Positions 16,381-27,081 of a stretch of 64,000 nt of DNA are shown in pieces. Source of the DNA: Ochrobactrum vermis. GTDB taxonomy: Bacteria > Pseudomonadota > Alphaproteobacteria > Rhizobiales > Rhizobiaceae. Below the pieces are notes generated by a model, which did not search any database, was not told where the DNA came from, and saw nothing but the letters and a program-made list of their open reading frames with translations. Within the stretch, counting starts at the first letter, position 1, and each line of letters starts with the position of its first letter. The translations under genes were made by a program, and so were the position numbers. The stretch lies in contig NZ_PCOC01000001.1 in the NCBI RefSeq assembly GCF_002975205.1, forward strand, positions 1,054,001-1,118,000, read 5' to 3'.

Positions 16381-18462
16381 ATGGCAAAGATCAAGGTTGA
16401 CGGCACAGAGGTCGAGGTTCCCGATCACTATACGCTCCTTCAGGCTGCCGAAGCCGCGGGCGCGGAAGTGCCGCGTTTCTGTTTCCACGAACGGCTTTCC
16501 ATCGCTGGAAACTGCCGTATGTGCCTGGTTGAAGTAAAGGGCGGACCGCCGAAGCCGGCGGCCTCCTGCGCTATGGGCGTGCGCGATCTGCGTCCGGGCC
16601 CGAATGGCGAATCCCCTGAAATCTTCACCAACACGCCGATGGTCAAGAAGGCCCGCGAAGGCGTGATGGAATTCCTGCTCATCAACCACCCGCTGGATTG
16701 CCCGATCTGCGATCAGGGCGGCGAGTGCGATCTGCAGGATCAGGCAATGGCTTTCGGCACCGACGGTTCGCGCTATCGCGAGAACAAGCGCGCTGTCGAA
16801 AACAAATATATCGGCCCGCTCGTCAAGACGGTGATGACGCGCTGCATTCACTGCACGCGCTGCGTCCGCTTCACGACCGAAGTTGCTGGCATTTCTGAAC
16901 TCGGCCTCATTGGCCGTGGCGAAGACGCCGAGATCACCACCTATCTCGAACGCGCCATGACATCGGAACTGCAGGGCAACGTGATCGATCTTTGCCCGGT
17001 TGGCGCTTTGACCTCGCGTCCTTATGCGTTTCAGGCCCGTCCGTGGGAATTAAACAAGACCGAAACCATCGACGTGATGGATGCGGTCGGTTCGAACATC
17101 CGCGTCGACACCCGTGGCCGCGAAGTGATGCGCGTCATGCCGCGCGTCAACGAAGCGGTGAACGAAGAGTGGATTTCCGACAAGACCCGCTTCATCTGGG
17201 ATGGCCTGCGCACCCAGCGCCTTGACCGCCCATATGTGCGCAAGGATGGCCGTCTGGTCGCCGCAACCTGGCCGGAAGCGTTCTCGGCAATCGCTGCCAA
17301 GGTTTCAGCAACCTCTGCCGACAAGATTGGTGCTGTTGCAGGCGATCTGGCTTCGGTGGAAGAAATCTATGCGCTGAAGGGTCTGATGACTTCGCTCGGC
17401 ACTGCCAATATCGACAGCCGCCAGGATGGTGCAGCACTCGATCCGGCACTGGGCCGTGCAAGCTATCTCTTTAACGCAACGATTGAAGGTATTGAAAACG
17501 CTGATGCTCTGCTCATCATCGGTTCCAATCCGCGCATTGAAGCTGCCGTTCTGAACGCTCGCATTCGCAAGCGTCAGCGCATGGGCCATTTCCCGGTCGC
17601 CCTGATCGGTGAACAGGCTGAGCTGCGTTACAATTACGAATATCTGGGGGCTGGCGCTGAAACGCTTGCCGCCGTTGCTGCCGGCAAGAACGCGTTCCGC
17701 GACGTGCTGGCCAAGGCTGAGCGTCCGCTGATCATCATCGGTCAGGGCGCGCTCACCGGCGAAAACGGTCAGGCAGTTCTGTCCGCTGCTGCCAAGCTCG
17801 CTCAGGATGTCGGCGCGATCAAGGATGAGTGGAACGGCTTCTCCGTTCTGCACACTGCTGCTTCGCGCGTTGGCGCTCTGGATCTCGGCTTTGTGCCGGG
17901 TGAGGGCGGCAAGGCAGCGGGCGACATGCTGGGCAATCTGGATGTTGTGTTCCTGCTCGGTGCAGATGAACTCGACATGACCCGGAAGGGTTCGAGCTTC
18001 GTCGTTTACATCGGTACGCACGGCGATGCCGGTGCACATGCTGCCGACGTGATCCTGCCGGGCGCAGCCTATACGGAAAAGTCGGGCACCTGGCTCAACA
18101 CCGAAGGTCGTGTGCAGCTTGGTAGCCGCGCCGGTTTCGCACCGGGCGAGGCAAAGGAAGACTGGGCAATCCTGCGCGCTCTTTCCGACAGCCTTGGCAA
18201 GCGCCTGCCGTTCGATTCGCTGCAACAGCTTCGTGCCAAGCTCTATGCGGACTATCCGCATATGCTGGCCATCGACACCATCACGCCTGCTTCCGCTGAC
18301 GATCTCGTCGCGCTGGCAGCAAAAGCTTCCAACCTGGGCAAAGATGCATTTGTTTCCCCGGTCAAGGACTTCTACCTGACGAACCCAATAGCGCGCGCTT
18401 CCGCCGTCATGGCCGAATGCTCGGCGCTCGCGGCTGGTGGCTTCCAGCAGGCTGCCGAGTAA
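16381..18462 (+). CDS. nuoG: NADH-quinone oxidoreductase subunit G
   Basis: This 693-residue 75-kDa-type subunit carries a chain of iron-sulfur clusters. The N-terminal [2Fe-2S] ferredoxin-like domain has [20 protein letters not shown]. Cys residues follow in [16 protein letters not shown] and [12 protein letters not shown] molybdopterin-oxidoreductase-like domain without cofactor makes up the rest. The open frame extends 15 codons upstream, but ATG at 16381 gives the canonical MAKIKVDG start. Size and motif order match alphaproteobacterial NuoG. Confidence 0.98.
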   Translation: MAKIKVDGTEVEVPDHYTLLQAAEAAGAEVPRFCFHERLSIAGNCRMCLVEVKGGPPKPAASCAMGVRDLRPGPNGESPEIFTNTPMVKKAREGVMEFLLINHPLDCPICDQGGECDLQDQAMAFGTDGSRYRENKRAVENKYIGPLVKTVMTRCIHCTRCVRFTTEVAGISELGLIGRGEDAEITTYLERAMTSELQGNVIDLCPVGALTSRPYAFQARPWELNKTETIDVMDAVGSNIRVDTRGREVMRVMPRVNEAVNEEWISDKTRFIWDGLRTQRLDRPYVRKDGRLVAATWPEAFSAIAAKVSATSADKIGAVAGDLASVEEIYALKGLMTSLGTANIDSRQDGAALDPALGRASYLFNATIEGIENADALLIIGSNPRIEAAVLNARIRKRQRMGHFPVALIGEQAELRYNYEYLGAGAETLAAVAAGKNAFRDVLAKAERPLIIIGQGALTGENGQAVLSAAAKLAQDVGAIKDEWNGFSVLHTAASRVGALDLGFVPGEGGKAAGDMLGNLDVVFLLGADELDMTRKGSSFVVYIGTHGDAGAHAADVILPGAAYTEKSGTWLNTEGRVQLGSRAGFAPGEAKEDWAILRALSDSLGKRLPFDSLQQLRAKLYADYPHMLAIDTITPASADDLVALAAKASNLGKDAFVSPVKDFYLTNPIARASAVMAECSALAAGGFQQAAE

Positions 18463-18481
18463 GCGAGAGAGAGACGGAACA

Positions 18482-19525
18482 ATGGAAGGAATTTTTGCAG
18501 CTTACGTCTTGCCCGCGCTTATCATAGCGCTGAAGTCGGTCGTTCTGCTCGTCGTATTGTTGATCGTCGTCGCTTACCTGCTTTACGCAGATCGCAAGAT
18601 CTGGGCAGCAGTACAGCTTCGTCGCGGTCCGAACGTTGTCGGTCCCTGGGGTCTGTTCCAGGCTTTCGCCGACTTGTTGAAGTTCGTCTTCAAGGAACCG
18701 ATCATTCCGTCTGGCGCAAACAAGGGGGTCTTCCTCCTTGCGCCTTTCGTGTCCGCCGTTCTTGCAATGGCAACCTGGGCGGTCATCCCGGTCAGTGAAG
18801 GCTGGGCCATCGCCAATATCAATGTCGGCATTCTCTATATCTTCGCCATTTCTTCGCTTGAAGTTTACGGCGTGATCATGGGCGGCTGGGCCTCCAACTC
18901 GAAGTATCCGTTCCTCGGCGCGCTTCGCTCCGCTGCGCAGATGGTTTCCTACGAAGTCTCCATCGGCTTCGTGATCGTTACTGTTCTGCTGACGGTTGGC
19001 TCGCTTAATCTGACCGACATCGTGCTTTCGCAGAATACCGGCCTCGGCACCATGCTTGGCCTTCCGGCTTCGTTCCTCGACTGGAACTGGCTGGCTCTGT
19101 TCCCGATGTTCGTGATCTTCTTCATTTCGGCGCTTGCTGAAACGAACCGTCCGCCTTTCGACCTCGTCGAAGCTGAATCCGAACTCGTGGCCGGTCATAT
19201 GATCGAATATTCGTCCACGCCGTTCCTTCTGTTCTTCCTCGGCGAATATGTGGCAATCACGCTGATGTGCGCCCTGATGACGACGCTCTTCCTTGGCGGC
19301 TGGCTGCCTCCGGTTGACGTTTGGTTCCTCAGCTGGGTTCCGGGCATCATCTGGTTCATGCTGAAGCTCTGCTTCTGCTTCTTCCTCTTCGCAATGGTGA
19401 AGGCTTTCGTTCCGCGTTATCGCTACGACCAGCTGATGCGCCTTGGCTGGAAAGTGTTCCTGCCGATCTCGCTCTTCATGGTTGTCGCAACCGCGACCTT
19501 CCTCAAAGTCTTCGGTCTGGCGTAA
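18482..19525 (+). CDS. nuoH: NADH-quinone oxidoreductase subunit H
   Basis: This 347-residue membrane subunit (ND1 type) links the peripheral arm to the proton-pumping arm and lines the quinone tunnel. The signature [20 protein letters not shown] is present, and the profile suggests eight or more membrane helices. The start at ATG 18482 follows GAGAGAGACGG; the longer frame overlapping nuoG is not used. nuoI begins 12 bp after its stop. Confidence 0.98.
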   Translation: MEGIFAAYVLPALIIALKSVVLLVVLLIVVAYLLYADRKIWAAVQLRRGPNVVGPWGLFQAFADLLKFVFKEPIIPSGANKGVFLLAPFVSAVLAMATWAVIPVSEGWAIANINVGILYIFAISSLEVYGVIMGGWASNSKYPFLGALRSAAQMVSYEVSIGFVIVTVLLTVGSLNLTDIVLSQNTGLGTMLGLPASFLDWNWLALFPMFVIFFISALAETNRPPFDLVEAESELVAGHMIEYSSTPFLLFFLGEYVAITLMCALMTTLFLGGWLPPVDVWFLSWVPGIIWFMLKLCFCFFLFAMVKAFVPRYRYDQLMRLGWKVFLPISLFMVVATATFLKVFGLA

Positions 19526-19537
19526 GGAGTAATAACT

Positions 19538-20029
19538 ATGGCTTCATTCGCTCAAGCAGCCAAATCGCTCCTTCTGAAGGAATTCGTTGGCGCATTCTTC
19601 CTTTCCATGCGCCAGTTCTTCGCGCCCAAGGCGACGTTGAACTACCCGCATGAAAAGGGTCCGGTTTCGCCGCGCTTTCGTGGTGAGCACGCGCTGCGCC
19701 GTTATCCGAACGGTGAAGAACGCTGCATCGCCTGCAAGCTTTGCGAAGCGATCTGCCCGGCACAGGCTATCACCATCGAAGCCGGTCCGCGCCGCAATGA
19801 CGGCACCCGCCGCACGGTGCGTTACGACATCGATATGGTGAAGTGCATCTATTGTGGTTTCTGCCAGGAAGCATGTCCGGTGGATGCCATCGTCGAAGGT
19901 CCGAACTTCGAGTTCGCGACCGAGACACGCGAAGAGCTTTACTACGACAAGGACAAGCTCCTCGCCAATGGTGACCGTTGGGAACGCGAAATCGCGCGTA
20001 ATATCGCGATGGATGCGCCTTATCGCTGA
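19538..20029 (+). CDS. nuoI: NADH-quinone oxidoreductase subunit I
   Basis: This 163-residue ferredoxin-like subunit binds two [4Fe-4S] clusters (N6a and N6b). The motifs are [16 protein letters not shown] and [16 protein letters not shown]. The ATG at 19538 follows TAAGGAG. A 138-bp spacer to nuoJ contains a hairpin of GATCGAAAA and TTTTCGATC (20057-20084) with a further copy of the motif alongside; this is the longest gap inside the operon. Confidence 0.98.
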   Translation: MASFAQAAKSLLLKEFVGAFFLSMRQFFAPKATLNYPHEKGPVSPRFRGEHALRRYPNGEERCIACKLCEAICPAQAITIEAGPRRNDGTRRTVRYDIDMVKCIYCGFCQEACPVDAIVEGPNFEFATETREELYYDKDKLLANGDRWEREIARNIAMDAPYR

Positions 20030-20167
20030 TCGGTTTTTCGATCAGTTCGAGCGTCGGATCGAAAATCGGCTTCGGTTTTCGATCACTTCGGTGCTTGGAC
20101 AAGAGTTTATGAATAAAGCGGGCAAAGCAATAGGGCTTTGCTCACGGAAAGGTGTTGGGGGATCCCC

Positions 20168-20785
20168 ATGCTGACAGGTATTGCGGCAGCGTTTTTCTAT
20201 CTGTTCGCTTTCATCATGATCGCAAGCGCGTTCATGGTGATTGCGGCACGCAACCCCGTGCATTCGGTGCTGTTTCTGATCCTCACATTCTTCAATGCGG
20301 CAGCTTTGTTCCTGCTGACCGGGGCTGAGTTCCTCGCCATGATCCTGCTCGTCGTTTACGTCGGAGCTGTGGCGGTTCTCTTCCTCTTCGTCGTCATGAT
20401 GCTGGATGTGGATTTCTCGGAACTGAAACGCGGTGCGCTGCAATATGCGCCGGTCGGCGCTTTGGTTGGCCTCATCTTGCTCGGCGAACTGATTTTCGTG
20501 TTCGCAAGCAACATGTTTGCACCGAAGCTGGGGCAGGGCGCTGTGCCGATCCCGAATATCGCCGAGCGGAGCAATACCGCTGCTCTGGGCGACATTCTCT
20601 ACACCGACTTCGTCTTCTACTTCCAGGTTGCCGGTCTCGTCCTTCTGGTCGCGATGATCGGTGCCATCGTTCTGACGCTGCGGCACAAGCCAAATGTCAA
20701 GCGCCAGTCCATTCCGGTCCAGGTTGCTCGCACGCCCGAAACGGCGATCGAGATCAAGCAGGTCGAAACGGGCAAAGGCATCTAA
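20168..20785 (+). CDS. nuoJ: NADH-quinone oxidoreductase subunit J
   Basis: This 205-residue membrane subunit (ND6 type) has about five transmembrane helices. Conserved segments are [23 protein letters not shown] and [26 protein letters not shown]. The start at 20168 ([10 protein letters not shown]) is preferred to an upstream open frame because the hydrophobic N-terminus begins here and GGGGGATCCCC precedes it. It is followed 10 bp later by nuoK. Confidence 0.97.
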
Positions 20786-20795
20786 GGATAAGCAT

Positions 20796-21104
20796 ATGGA
20801 AATCGGTATCGCTCATTATCTGACCGTTTCGGCCATCCTGTTTACGCTTGGCGTCTTCGGCATCTTTTTGAACCGCAAGAATGTCATCGTTATCCTGATG
20901 TCGATCGAATTGATCCTTCTTTCGGTCAATCTCAATTTCGTGGCGTTCTCCAGCCAGCTCGGCGATATGGTCGGGCAGGTCTTCGCCCTTTTCGTTCTGA
21001 CTGTTGCGGCTGCTGAAGCAGCTATCGGTCTGGCAATTCTCGTTGTTTTCTTCCGTAATCGCGGCTCCATCGCGGTGGAAGACGTCAATGTTATGAAAGG
21101 TTGA
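20796..21104 (+). CDS. nuoK: NADH-quinone oxidoreductase subunit K
   Basis: This 102-residue membrane subunit (ND4L type) has three helices. The conserved Glu-bearing segments are [22 protein letters not shown] and [25 protein letters not shown]. The open frame runs 34 codons further upstream into nuoJ, but ATG 20796 follows AAGGATAAGC and gives the family length. It ends 7 bp before nuoL. Confidence 0.98.
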
Positions 21105-21111
21105 CGGGCAA

Positions 21112-23106
21112 ATGCTCTATTACGCGATCGTCTTCCTTCCGCTTCTAGGCTTCCTGATTGCCGGTCTTTTCGGCAATCAGATCGGAGCCAAGGCGAGCGA
21201 ATACATCACTTCCGGTTTCATGGTCGTCGTCGCGATCCTGTCTTGGGTCGTGTTCTTCCAGATTCCGCTCGGCCACGACGCGGAAACCGTTCGTATCCCG
21301 GTTCTTCACTGGGTAACGTCGGGTACGCTTTCTTTCGACTGGGCATTGCGCATCGATACGCTCACCGGCGTCATGCTGGTCGTGGTGAATTCCGTGTCGG
21401 CTCTCGTGCACATCTATTCCATTGGATATATGCACCACGATCCGCACCGTCCGCGCTTCTTCGCCTATCTGTCGCTTTTCACCTTCGCCATGCTCATGCT
21501 GGTCACGTCGGACAATCTGATCCAGATGTTCTTCGGCTGGGAAGGCGTGGGTCTGGCTTCGTACCTCCTGATCGGTTTCTGGTTCCAGAAGCCTTCGGCC
21601 AATGCAGCCGCCATGAAGGCGTTCGTCGTCAACCGCGTCGGTGACTTCGGCTTCCTGCTCGGCATCTTCGGTGTGTTCGCGCTGTTCCAGTCGGTCGACT
21701 ACAACACGATCTTCGCTGCCGCAGCCAATTATCTTCCGGCTGAAGGTGCTGCCGATGCCAATCAGGTTGTTCTGAACTTCCTCGGCTATCAGCTCGACAA
21801 GCAGGGCGCGATCACGATCACCTGTCTGCTGCTGTTCATGGGCGCGATGGGCAAGTCGGCGCAGTTCCTGCTGCACACCTGGCTTCCGGACGCCATGGAA
21901 GGCCCGACCCCGGTTTCGGCTCTCATTCACGCCGCTACCATGGTTACCGCGGGCGTGTTCATGGTCGCCCGTATGTCGCCGATCTTCGAACTTTCGCAGA
22001 CCGCACTTCTGGTCGTCACGATCATCGGCGCCACCACCGCTTTCTTCGCGGCAACGGTCGCTCTCGTGCAGAATGACATCAAGCGCGTGATCGCCTATTC
22101 GACCTGTTCGCAGCTCGGCTATATGTTTGCAGCGCTCGGTGTGGGGGCCTATGGCGCCGCCGTATTCCACCTGTTCACGCACGCATTCTTCAAGGCGCTT
22201 CTGTTCCTTTGCGCCGGTTCGGTTATCCATGCCGTTTCGGAAGAGCAGGACATGCGTCGCATGGGTGGCCTGCGCAAGCTGATCCCGATCACCTACTGGA
22301 TGATGGTCATCGGTACGGTTGCCATTACGGGTCTGGGCATTCCGGGCACGATCATCGGCACCGCCGGTTTCTTCTCCAAGGATGCGATCATCGAATCCGT
22401 CTTCGCTTCGCACAGCGCTGCCAGCGGCTACGCTTCGACGCTTCTGATTGTTGCAGCGCTCTTCACGAGCTTCTATTCATGGCGTCTGATTTTCATGACC
22501 TTCTATGGCAAGCCGCGTGCTTCGGCCGAAGTCATGCATCATGTTCATGAATCGCCGGCCGTCATGTTCGTTCCGCTGCTGATCCTCGGCGTTGGCGCGA
22601 TCTTTGCCGGTGTCGTGTTCAAGGAACTCTTCTTCGGCCACGAATATGCCGAATTCTGGAAGGGTGCGCTGTTCACCTCGGCAGCCAACCAGGTTCTTGA
22701 GGAATATCACCATGTTCCTCTGTGGGTTAAGTTGTCGCCGTTTACAGCGATGATCGTCGGCTTCATCGTCGCCTGGATCTTCTACATCCGCTCGCCGGAA
22801 ATGCCGAAGGCGCTGGCTGCCCGTCATCGTGGCCTCTACCAGTTCCTTCTCAACAAGTGGTACTTCGACGAACTGTACGATTTCATCTTCGTACGTCCGG
22901 CTCGTTGGCTTGGCCGCTTGTTCTGGAAGGGTGGCGACGGCTGGCTTATTGACGGCTTCGGCCCGGATGGCATCTCGGCCCGCGTGCTCGGTGTCACCAA
23001 CCGCGTCGTCAAGATGCAGTCCGGCTACCTTTATCACTACGCATTCGCGATGCTGATCGGCGTCGCCGCGCTCGTCACTTGGATGATGCTCGGGAGCTCT
23101 TTCTGA
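21112..23106 (+). CDS. nuoL: NADH-quinone oxidoreductase subunit L
   Basis: This 664-residue distal proton-pumping subunit (ND5 type) is antiporter-like with a long lateral helix at the C-terminus. Motifs include [18 protein letters not shown] and [27 protein letters not shown]. It is the full family length. Its TGA stop overlaps the ATG of nuoM. Confidence 0.98.
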   Translation: MLYYAIVFLPLLGFLIAGLFGNQIGAKASEYITSGFMVVVAILSWVVFFQIPLGHDAETVRIPVLHWVTSGTLSFDWALRIDTLTGVMLVVVNSVSALVHIYSIGYMHHDPHRPRFFAYLSLFTFAMLMLVTSDNLIQMFFGWEGVGLASYLLIGFWFQKPSANAAAMKAFVVNRVGDFGFLLGIFGVFALFQSVDYNTIFAAAANYLPAEGAADANQVVLNFLGYQLDKQGAITITCLLLFMGAMGKSAQFLLHTWLPDAMEGPTPVSALIHAATMVTAGVFMVARMSPIFELSQTALLVVTIIGATTAFFAATVALVQNDIKRVIAYSTCSQLGYMFAALGVGAYGAAVFHLFTHAFFKALLFLCAGSVIHAVSEEQDMRRMGGLRKLIPITYWMMVIGTVAITGLGIPGTIIGTAGFFSKDAIIESVFASHSAASGYASTLLIVAALFTSFYSWRLIFMTFYGKPRASAEVMHHVHESPAVMFVPLLILGVGAIFAGVVFKELFFGHEYAEFWKGALFTSAANQVLEEYHHVPLWVKLSPFTAMIVGFIVAWIFYIRSPEMPKALAARHRGLYQFLLNKWYFDELYDFIFVRPARWLGRLFWKGGDGWLIDGFGPDGISARVLGVTNRVVKMQSGYLYHYAFAMLIGVAALVTWMMLGSSF

Positions 23107-24614
23107 TGACCGACTGGCCAATTCTCTCAACGGTCACGTTTCTGCCGCTCGTCGGCGCGTTACTGATCCTTCTGATCAAGGACGACAGCGAGGCTTCGCG
23201 TCGCAATATCCGCAACGTCGCTTTGCTGACGACGGTGTTCGTCTTCATCCTGTCGCTCGTCGTCTGGGCAGGGTTCGATAATTCGAACCCTGGTTTCCAG
23301 ATGGTCGAACAGACCGGCTGGATGGGTGGCGGCATCAGCTACCACATGGGCGTGGACGGCATTTCCGTTCTGTTCGTGGTGCTTTCCGCTTTCCTCATGC
23401 CCTTCTGCATTCTCGCAAGCTGGGTATCGGTGGACAAGCGCGTCAAGGAATACATGATCGCGTTCCTCATTCTGGAAACGCTGATGATCGGCGTGTTCTG
23501 CGCGCTCGACCTGTTCCTGTTCTACGTGTTCTTCGAAGCAAGCCTTATTCCGATGTTCATCATCATCGGCGTGTGGGGCGGCAAGCGTCGCGTCTATGCA
23601 AGCTTGAAGTTCTTCCTTTACACGCTTCTCGGCTCCGTGCTGATGCTCATCGCCATCATGGCCATGTACTGGCAGGCCGGCACGATGAATATCGTCGAGC
23701 TGCTGAAGTACGACTTCCCGGCTTCGATGCAGACATGGCTATGGCTCGCCTTCTTCGCGTCCTTCGCCGTGAAGATGCCGATGTGGCCGGTTCACACCTG
23801 GTTGCCGGATGCGCACGTTGAAGCGCCGACGGCAGGCTCGGTCATTCTGGCCGGTATCCTCCTGAAACTCGGCGGCTACGGTTTCATCCGTTTCTCGCTG
23901 CCGATGTTCCCGCTGGCTTCCGCTGATTTCGCACCCTTCATCTTCGCGCTGTCGATCATCGCAATCATCTACACCTCGCTCGTCGCGATGGTGCAGGAAG
24001 ACATGAAGAAGCTGATCGCCTATTCGTCGGTTGCTCACATGGCCTATGTGACCATGGGTATTTTTGCAGCCAATGAGCAGGGCCTGCAGGGCGCTATCTT
24101 CCAGATGCTGTCGCACGGTATCGTGTCGGGCGCTCTCTTCCTTTGCGTCGGTGTGATCTATGACCGCATGCATACGCGTGAGATTGCAGCTTTCGGCGGC
24201 CTGGTGAACAATATGCCGAAATATGCGGTGGCCTTCCTCATCTTCACGATGGCGAATGTCGGTCTGCCGGGTACTTCGGGCTTCATCGGTGAATTCCTGA
24301 CGCTGTTCGGTGTGTTCCGGGTCAATACCTGGGTAGCGCTGTTCGCGACGACGGGTGTCATTCTCTCGGCGGCTTATGCGCTCTGGCTCTACCGTCAGGT
24401 GGTCTTCGGCGCATTGACCAAGGAAAGCCTGAAGGCGCTCCTCGACCTGAGCCCGCGTGAGAAGCTCATTCTCTACCCGCTTGTGGTGCTCACCATCTTC
24501 TTCGGCGTGTATCCGACCCCGGTCTTCGATGTGACCGCCGGTGCCGTGAACGCCCTGGTCCAACATTACGACGCAGCACTCGCGGGCACCGCGAGCGCCT
24601 TGCCGGCACAGTAA
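23106..24614 (+). CDS. nuoM: NADH-quinone oxidoreductase subunit M
   Basis: This 502-residue antiporter-like proton-pumping subunit (ND4 type) carries the motifs [20 protein letters not shown] and [25 protein letters not shown]. The start ATG at 23106 overlaps the nuoL stop (TGATGA), giving translational coupling. A 9-codon longer frame inside nuoL is ignored. It is followed 18 bp later by nuoN. Confidence 0.98.
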   Translation: MTDWPILSTVTFLPLVGALLILLIKDDSEASRRNIRNVALLTTVFVFILSLVVWAGFDNSNPGFQMVEQTGWMGGGISYHMGVDGISVLFVVLSAFLMPFCILASWVSVDKRVKEYMIAFLILETLMIGVFCALDLFLFYVFFEASLIPMFIIIGVWGGKRRVYASLKFFLYTLLGSVLMLIAIMAMYWQAGTMNIVELLKYDFPASMQTWLWLAFFASFAVKMPMWPVHTWLPDAHVEAPTAGSVILAGILLKLGGYGFIRFSLPMFPLASADFAPFIFALSIIAIIYTSLVAMVQEDMKKLIAYSSVAHMAYVTMGIFAANEQGLQGAIFQMLSHGIVSGALFLCVGVIYDRMHTREIAAFGGLVNNMPKYAVAFLIFTMANVGLPGTSGFIGEFLTLFGVFRVNTWVALFATTGVILSAAYALWLYRQVVFGALTKESLKALLDLSPREKLILYPLVVLTIFFGVYPTPVFDVTAGAVNALVQHYDAALAGTASALPAQ

Positions 24615-24632
24615 GAAATAAAGGCGTAGGTC

Positions 24633-26069
24633 ATGCAGACTGATCTGATAGCTCATCTGACCCTTGCAGCACCGGAGGTTCTCCTTGCTGTAGGCGCCTT
24701 GGCACTGCTCATGATTGGCGTGTTCTCTGGCGAACGGGCGACCACGCTCGTCAACGGATTATCCGTCGCAGTGCTTATTGCAGCGCTGGCACTGGTGGTC
24801 CTTTTCCCGACGAACGGCGCCGCTTTCGGCGGTGCCATCGTCAATGACAGCTTCGGCCGCTTCATGAAGGTGCTGACATTGATCGGCTCCATCGTGACGC
24901 TGATCATGTCGGTCGGTTTCGCCAAGGCGGAGAAGTTCGACAAGTTCGAGTTTCCGGTCCTGATCGTACTTTCCACGCTCGGCATGCTGTTGATGGTTTC
25001 CGCATCCAACATGCTGTCGCTCTATCTCGGCCTGGAACTGCAGTCGCTGGCTCTCTACGTTCTGGCAGCATTCAACCGCGATAGCGTCCGTTCGACGGAA
25101 GCCGGTCTGAAATACTTCGTTCTCGGTTCGCTTTCTTCGGGCATGCTGCTTTATGGCATTTCGCTCGTCTACGGTTACACCGGCCATATCGGCTTTACCG
25201 AAATCGCTCAGGCCGTCTCCGGCGGTCAGCGTGAACTCGGCCTGGTCTTCGGTCTGGTCTTCATTCTGGCCGGTCTGGCATTCAAGATTTCTGCCGTTCC
25301 GTTCCACATGTGGACGCCGGACGTCTATGAAGGCGCTCCGACACCGGTAACGGCATTCTTCGCCGCTGCTCCGAAGATGGCCGCCATGGCGCTCATCATC
25401 CGTGTTGTCTCGGAAGCCTTTGCTCCGGTAACCCATGACTGGCAGCAGGTTGTGATCTTCATCGCGCTTGCCTCGATGGTCCTCGGCGCCTTTGCCGCCA
25501 TCGGCCAGCGCAACATCAAGCGCCTGATGGCCTATTCCTCGATCAGCCATATGGGTTATGCGCTCGTTGGTCTGGCCGCCGGCACGGTGATTGGCGTGAA
25601 GGGCGTGATGATCTACATGGCGATCTACCTTGCCATGACGCTCGGCACCTTTGCGTTCATTCTCGCAATGCGCACCAAGGACGGCAATGTGGAGAGCATT
25701 GAGGATCTGGCTGGTCTGTCCCGCACCAATCCGGTGCTGGCAACGATCATGACCATCTTCCTGTTCTCGCTCGCGGGCATTCCGCCGCTCGCTGGCTTCT
25801 TCGGCAAGTGGTACACCTTCCTTGCCGCCGTCGAGGCTGGCCTGTATCCGCTCGCCATTATCGGTATTGTGGCTTCGGTTGTGGGTGCATTCTATTATCT
25901 GCGCATGATCAAGATCATGTGGTTCGATGAGCCGACGGGTGGTTTCGTTCCGGTCGCAGGCGAGCTTCGCCTCGTTCTCGGCGTAACCGGTGCCTTTGTG
26001 CTCCTCTACGTCTTCCTTGCTGGCCCGATCGGTGGATTTGCCGAAGCCGCTGCAAAGACGTTCTTCTAA
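24633..26069 (+). CDS. nuoN: NADH-quinone oxidoreductase subunit N
   Basis: This 478-residue antiporter-like proton-pumping subunit (ND2 type) is the last complex I gene. Conserved parts are [41 protein letters not shown] and the [11 protein letters not shown] segment. ATG 24633 lies after AAAGGCGTAGGTC. The birA-like gene begins 22 bp after its stop, so the operon probably continues. Confidence 0.98.
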   Translation: MQTDLIAHLTLAAPEVLLAVGALALLMIGVFSGERATTLVNGLSVAVLIAALALVVLFPTNGAAFGGAIVNDSFGRFMKVLTLIGSIVTLIMSVGFAKAEKFDKFEFPVLIVLSTLGMLLMVSASNMLSLYLGLELQSLALYVLAAFNRDSVRSTEAGLKYFVLGSLSSGMLLYGISLVYGYTGHIGFTEIAQAVSGGQRELGLVFGLVFILAGLAFKISAVPFHMWTPDVYEGAPTPVTAFFAAAPKMAAMALIIRVVSEAFAPVTHDWQQVVIFIALASMVLGAFAAIGQRNIKRLMAYSSISHMGYALVGLAAGTVIGVKGVMIYMAIYLAMTLGTFAFILAMRTKDGNVESIEDLAGLSRTNPVLATIMTIFLFSLAGIPPLAGFFGKWYTFLAAVEAGLYPLAIIGIVASVVGAFYYLRMIKIMWFDEPTGGFVPVAGELRLVLGVTGAFVLLYVFLAGPIGGFAEAAAKTFF

Positions 26070-26091
26070 GTAAACTGTGGCAGGTGATCGA

Positions 26092-26889
26092 ATGCATTTT
26101 GCGCTTTCGCCTGTCGCCGAAAATGCTGGCTACCGTCTCGAGGTTTTCGAGACGGTAGGCTCCACCAACGCGGTTGCTCTGGAACGGGCAGCTAGCGGTG
26201 ATCCGGGCAAGCTCTGGCTTGTCTCGAAGAGACAGGAAAGCGGCCGGGGAAGACGAGGCCGTGCCTGGTCTACGCCCGAGGGCAATCTTGCCTCCACGCT
26301 GCTTCTTGTTGAATCCTATGAGATGAAGACGGCGGCAACGCTTGGCTTCGTTGCCGGCCTGTCACTTGCCGATGCACTAGATGCCGTATTCGCGGCAACG
26401 GGACCTGCTGTTCCGCCGACGATTGGCCTCAAATGGCCCAATGACGTTTTGATCAACGGAGCCAAACTGTCGGGCATTCTGCTTGAATCTTCCATTCTGG
26501 CCAGGAATTTGTTTGCCGTTGCAATCGGCATTGGGACCAATGTCGTCGCCTTTCCGGATGATCTGCCTTATGCGGCGACGTCCTTGCAGGCTCTCGGCAG
26601 CAAATGCGATGCCGAGACCTTGTTCGCAGCCCTGTCGGACGCATGGTCGGTCAATTATCGTGTCTGGAACGAGGGGCGCGGCCTCGACGATATCCGCAAG
26701 CGCTGGCTGCAGCGTGCGCATGGCCTTGGCCAGAATGTAACCATGCAGGTTGAAGGTCGCATCATCGAAGGTCGTTTTGAGACAATCGATGAGGCGTGTC
26801 GTTTTGTTATTCGCGAAGATGATGGTTCGCGGGTTGCGGTAACGGCTGGCGATGTCTATTTCGGAACTGCTGCCACAATACGCAAATAA
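26092..26889 (+). CDS. birA: Biotin--[acetyl-CoA-carboxylase] ligase
   Basis: This 265-residue enzyme activates biotin to biotinyl-AMP and transfers it to the biotin carrier of acetyl-CoA carboxylase and related enzymes. The catalytic signature GRGRRGRAW (residues about 47-55) and KWPNDVLING are present. It lacks the N-terminal DNA-binding domain of E. coli BirA, so it is a ligase only. The frame could also begin at GTG 26077, but ATG 26092 has the AGGTG site. It probably reads through from nuoN. Confidence 0.93.
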   Translation: MHFALSPVAENAGYRLEVFETVGSTNAVALERAASGDPGKLWLVSKRQESGRGRRGRAWSTPEGNLASTLLLVESYEMKTAATLGFVAGLSLADALDAVFAATGPAVPPTIGLKWPNDVLINGAKLSGILLESSILARNLFAVAIGIGTNVVAFPDDLPYAATSLQALGSKCDAETLFAALSDAWSVNYRVWNEGRGLDDIRKRWLQRAHGLGQNVTMQVEGRIIEGRFETIDEACRFVIREDDGSRVAVTAGDVYFGTAATIRK

Positions 26890-26962
26890 TTGCTTTGTTT
26901 TGTATTACTGGGGTTGCAACAGGGCAGCTTTAGGTCCAGTTGATGCCGCAATAGTGCAGGAT

Positions 26963-27063
26963 TAGAGCGCATCCCGAAAAGTGAGAAACGGTTTTCGGAT
27001 AAGATGCGCGTTAAAACAAATATTTGGAGCGCGATCTGTTTCAATCAGATCGAAACGCGCTTT
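26963..27063 (+). repeat. Intergenic mosaic repeat upstream of rnj
   Basis: The first part (26963-27010) is a GCGCATCCCGAAAA...TTTTCGGATAAGATGCGC hairpin. Relatives lie at 37839, 46508 and 54173. The second part (27030-27062) is the GATCTGTTTCAATCAGATC type also seen at 39488 and 42716. It lies directly before the rnj ribosome site. Confidence 0.75.
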
Positions 27064-27081
27064 AATCACAGAGGAAATTTC

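Noticed and set aside
21145..22413. 422-residue minus-strand frame opposite nuoL
   Set aside because: Antisense shadow of a certain complex I gene.
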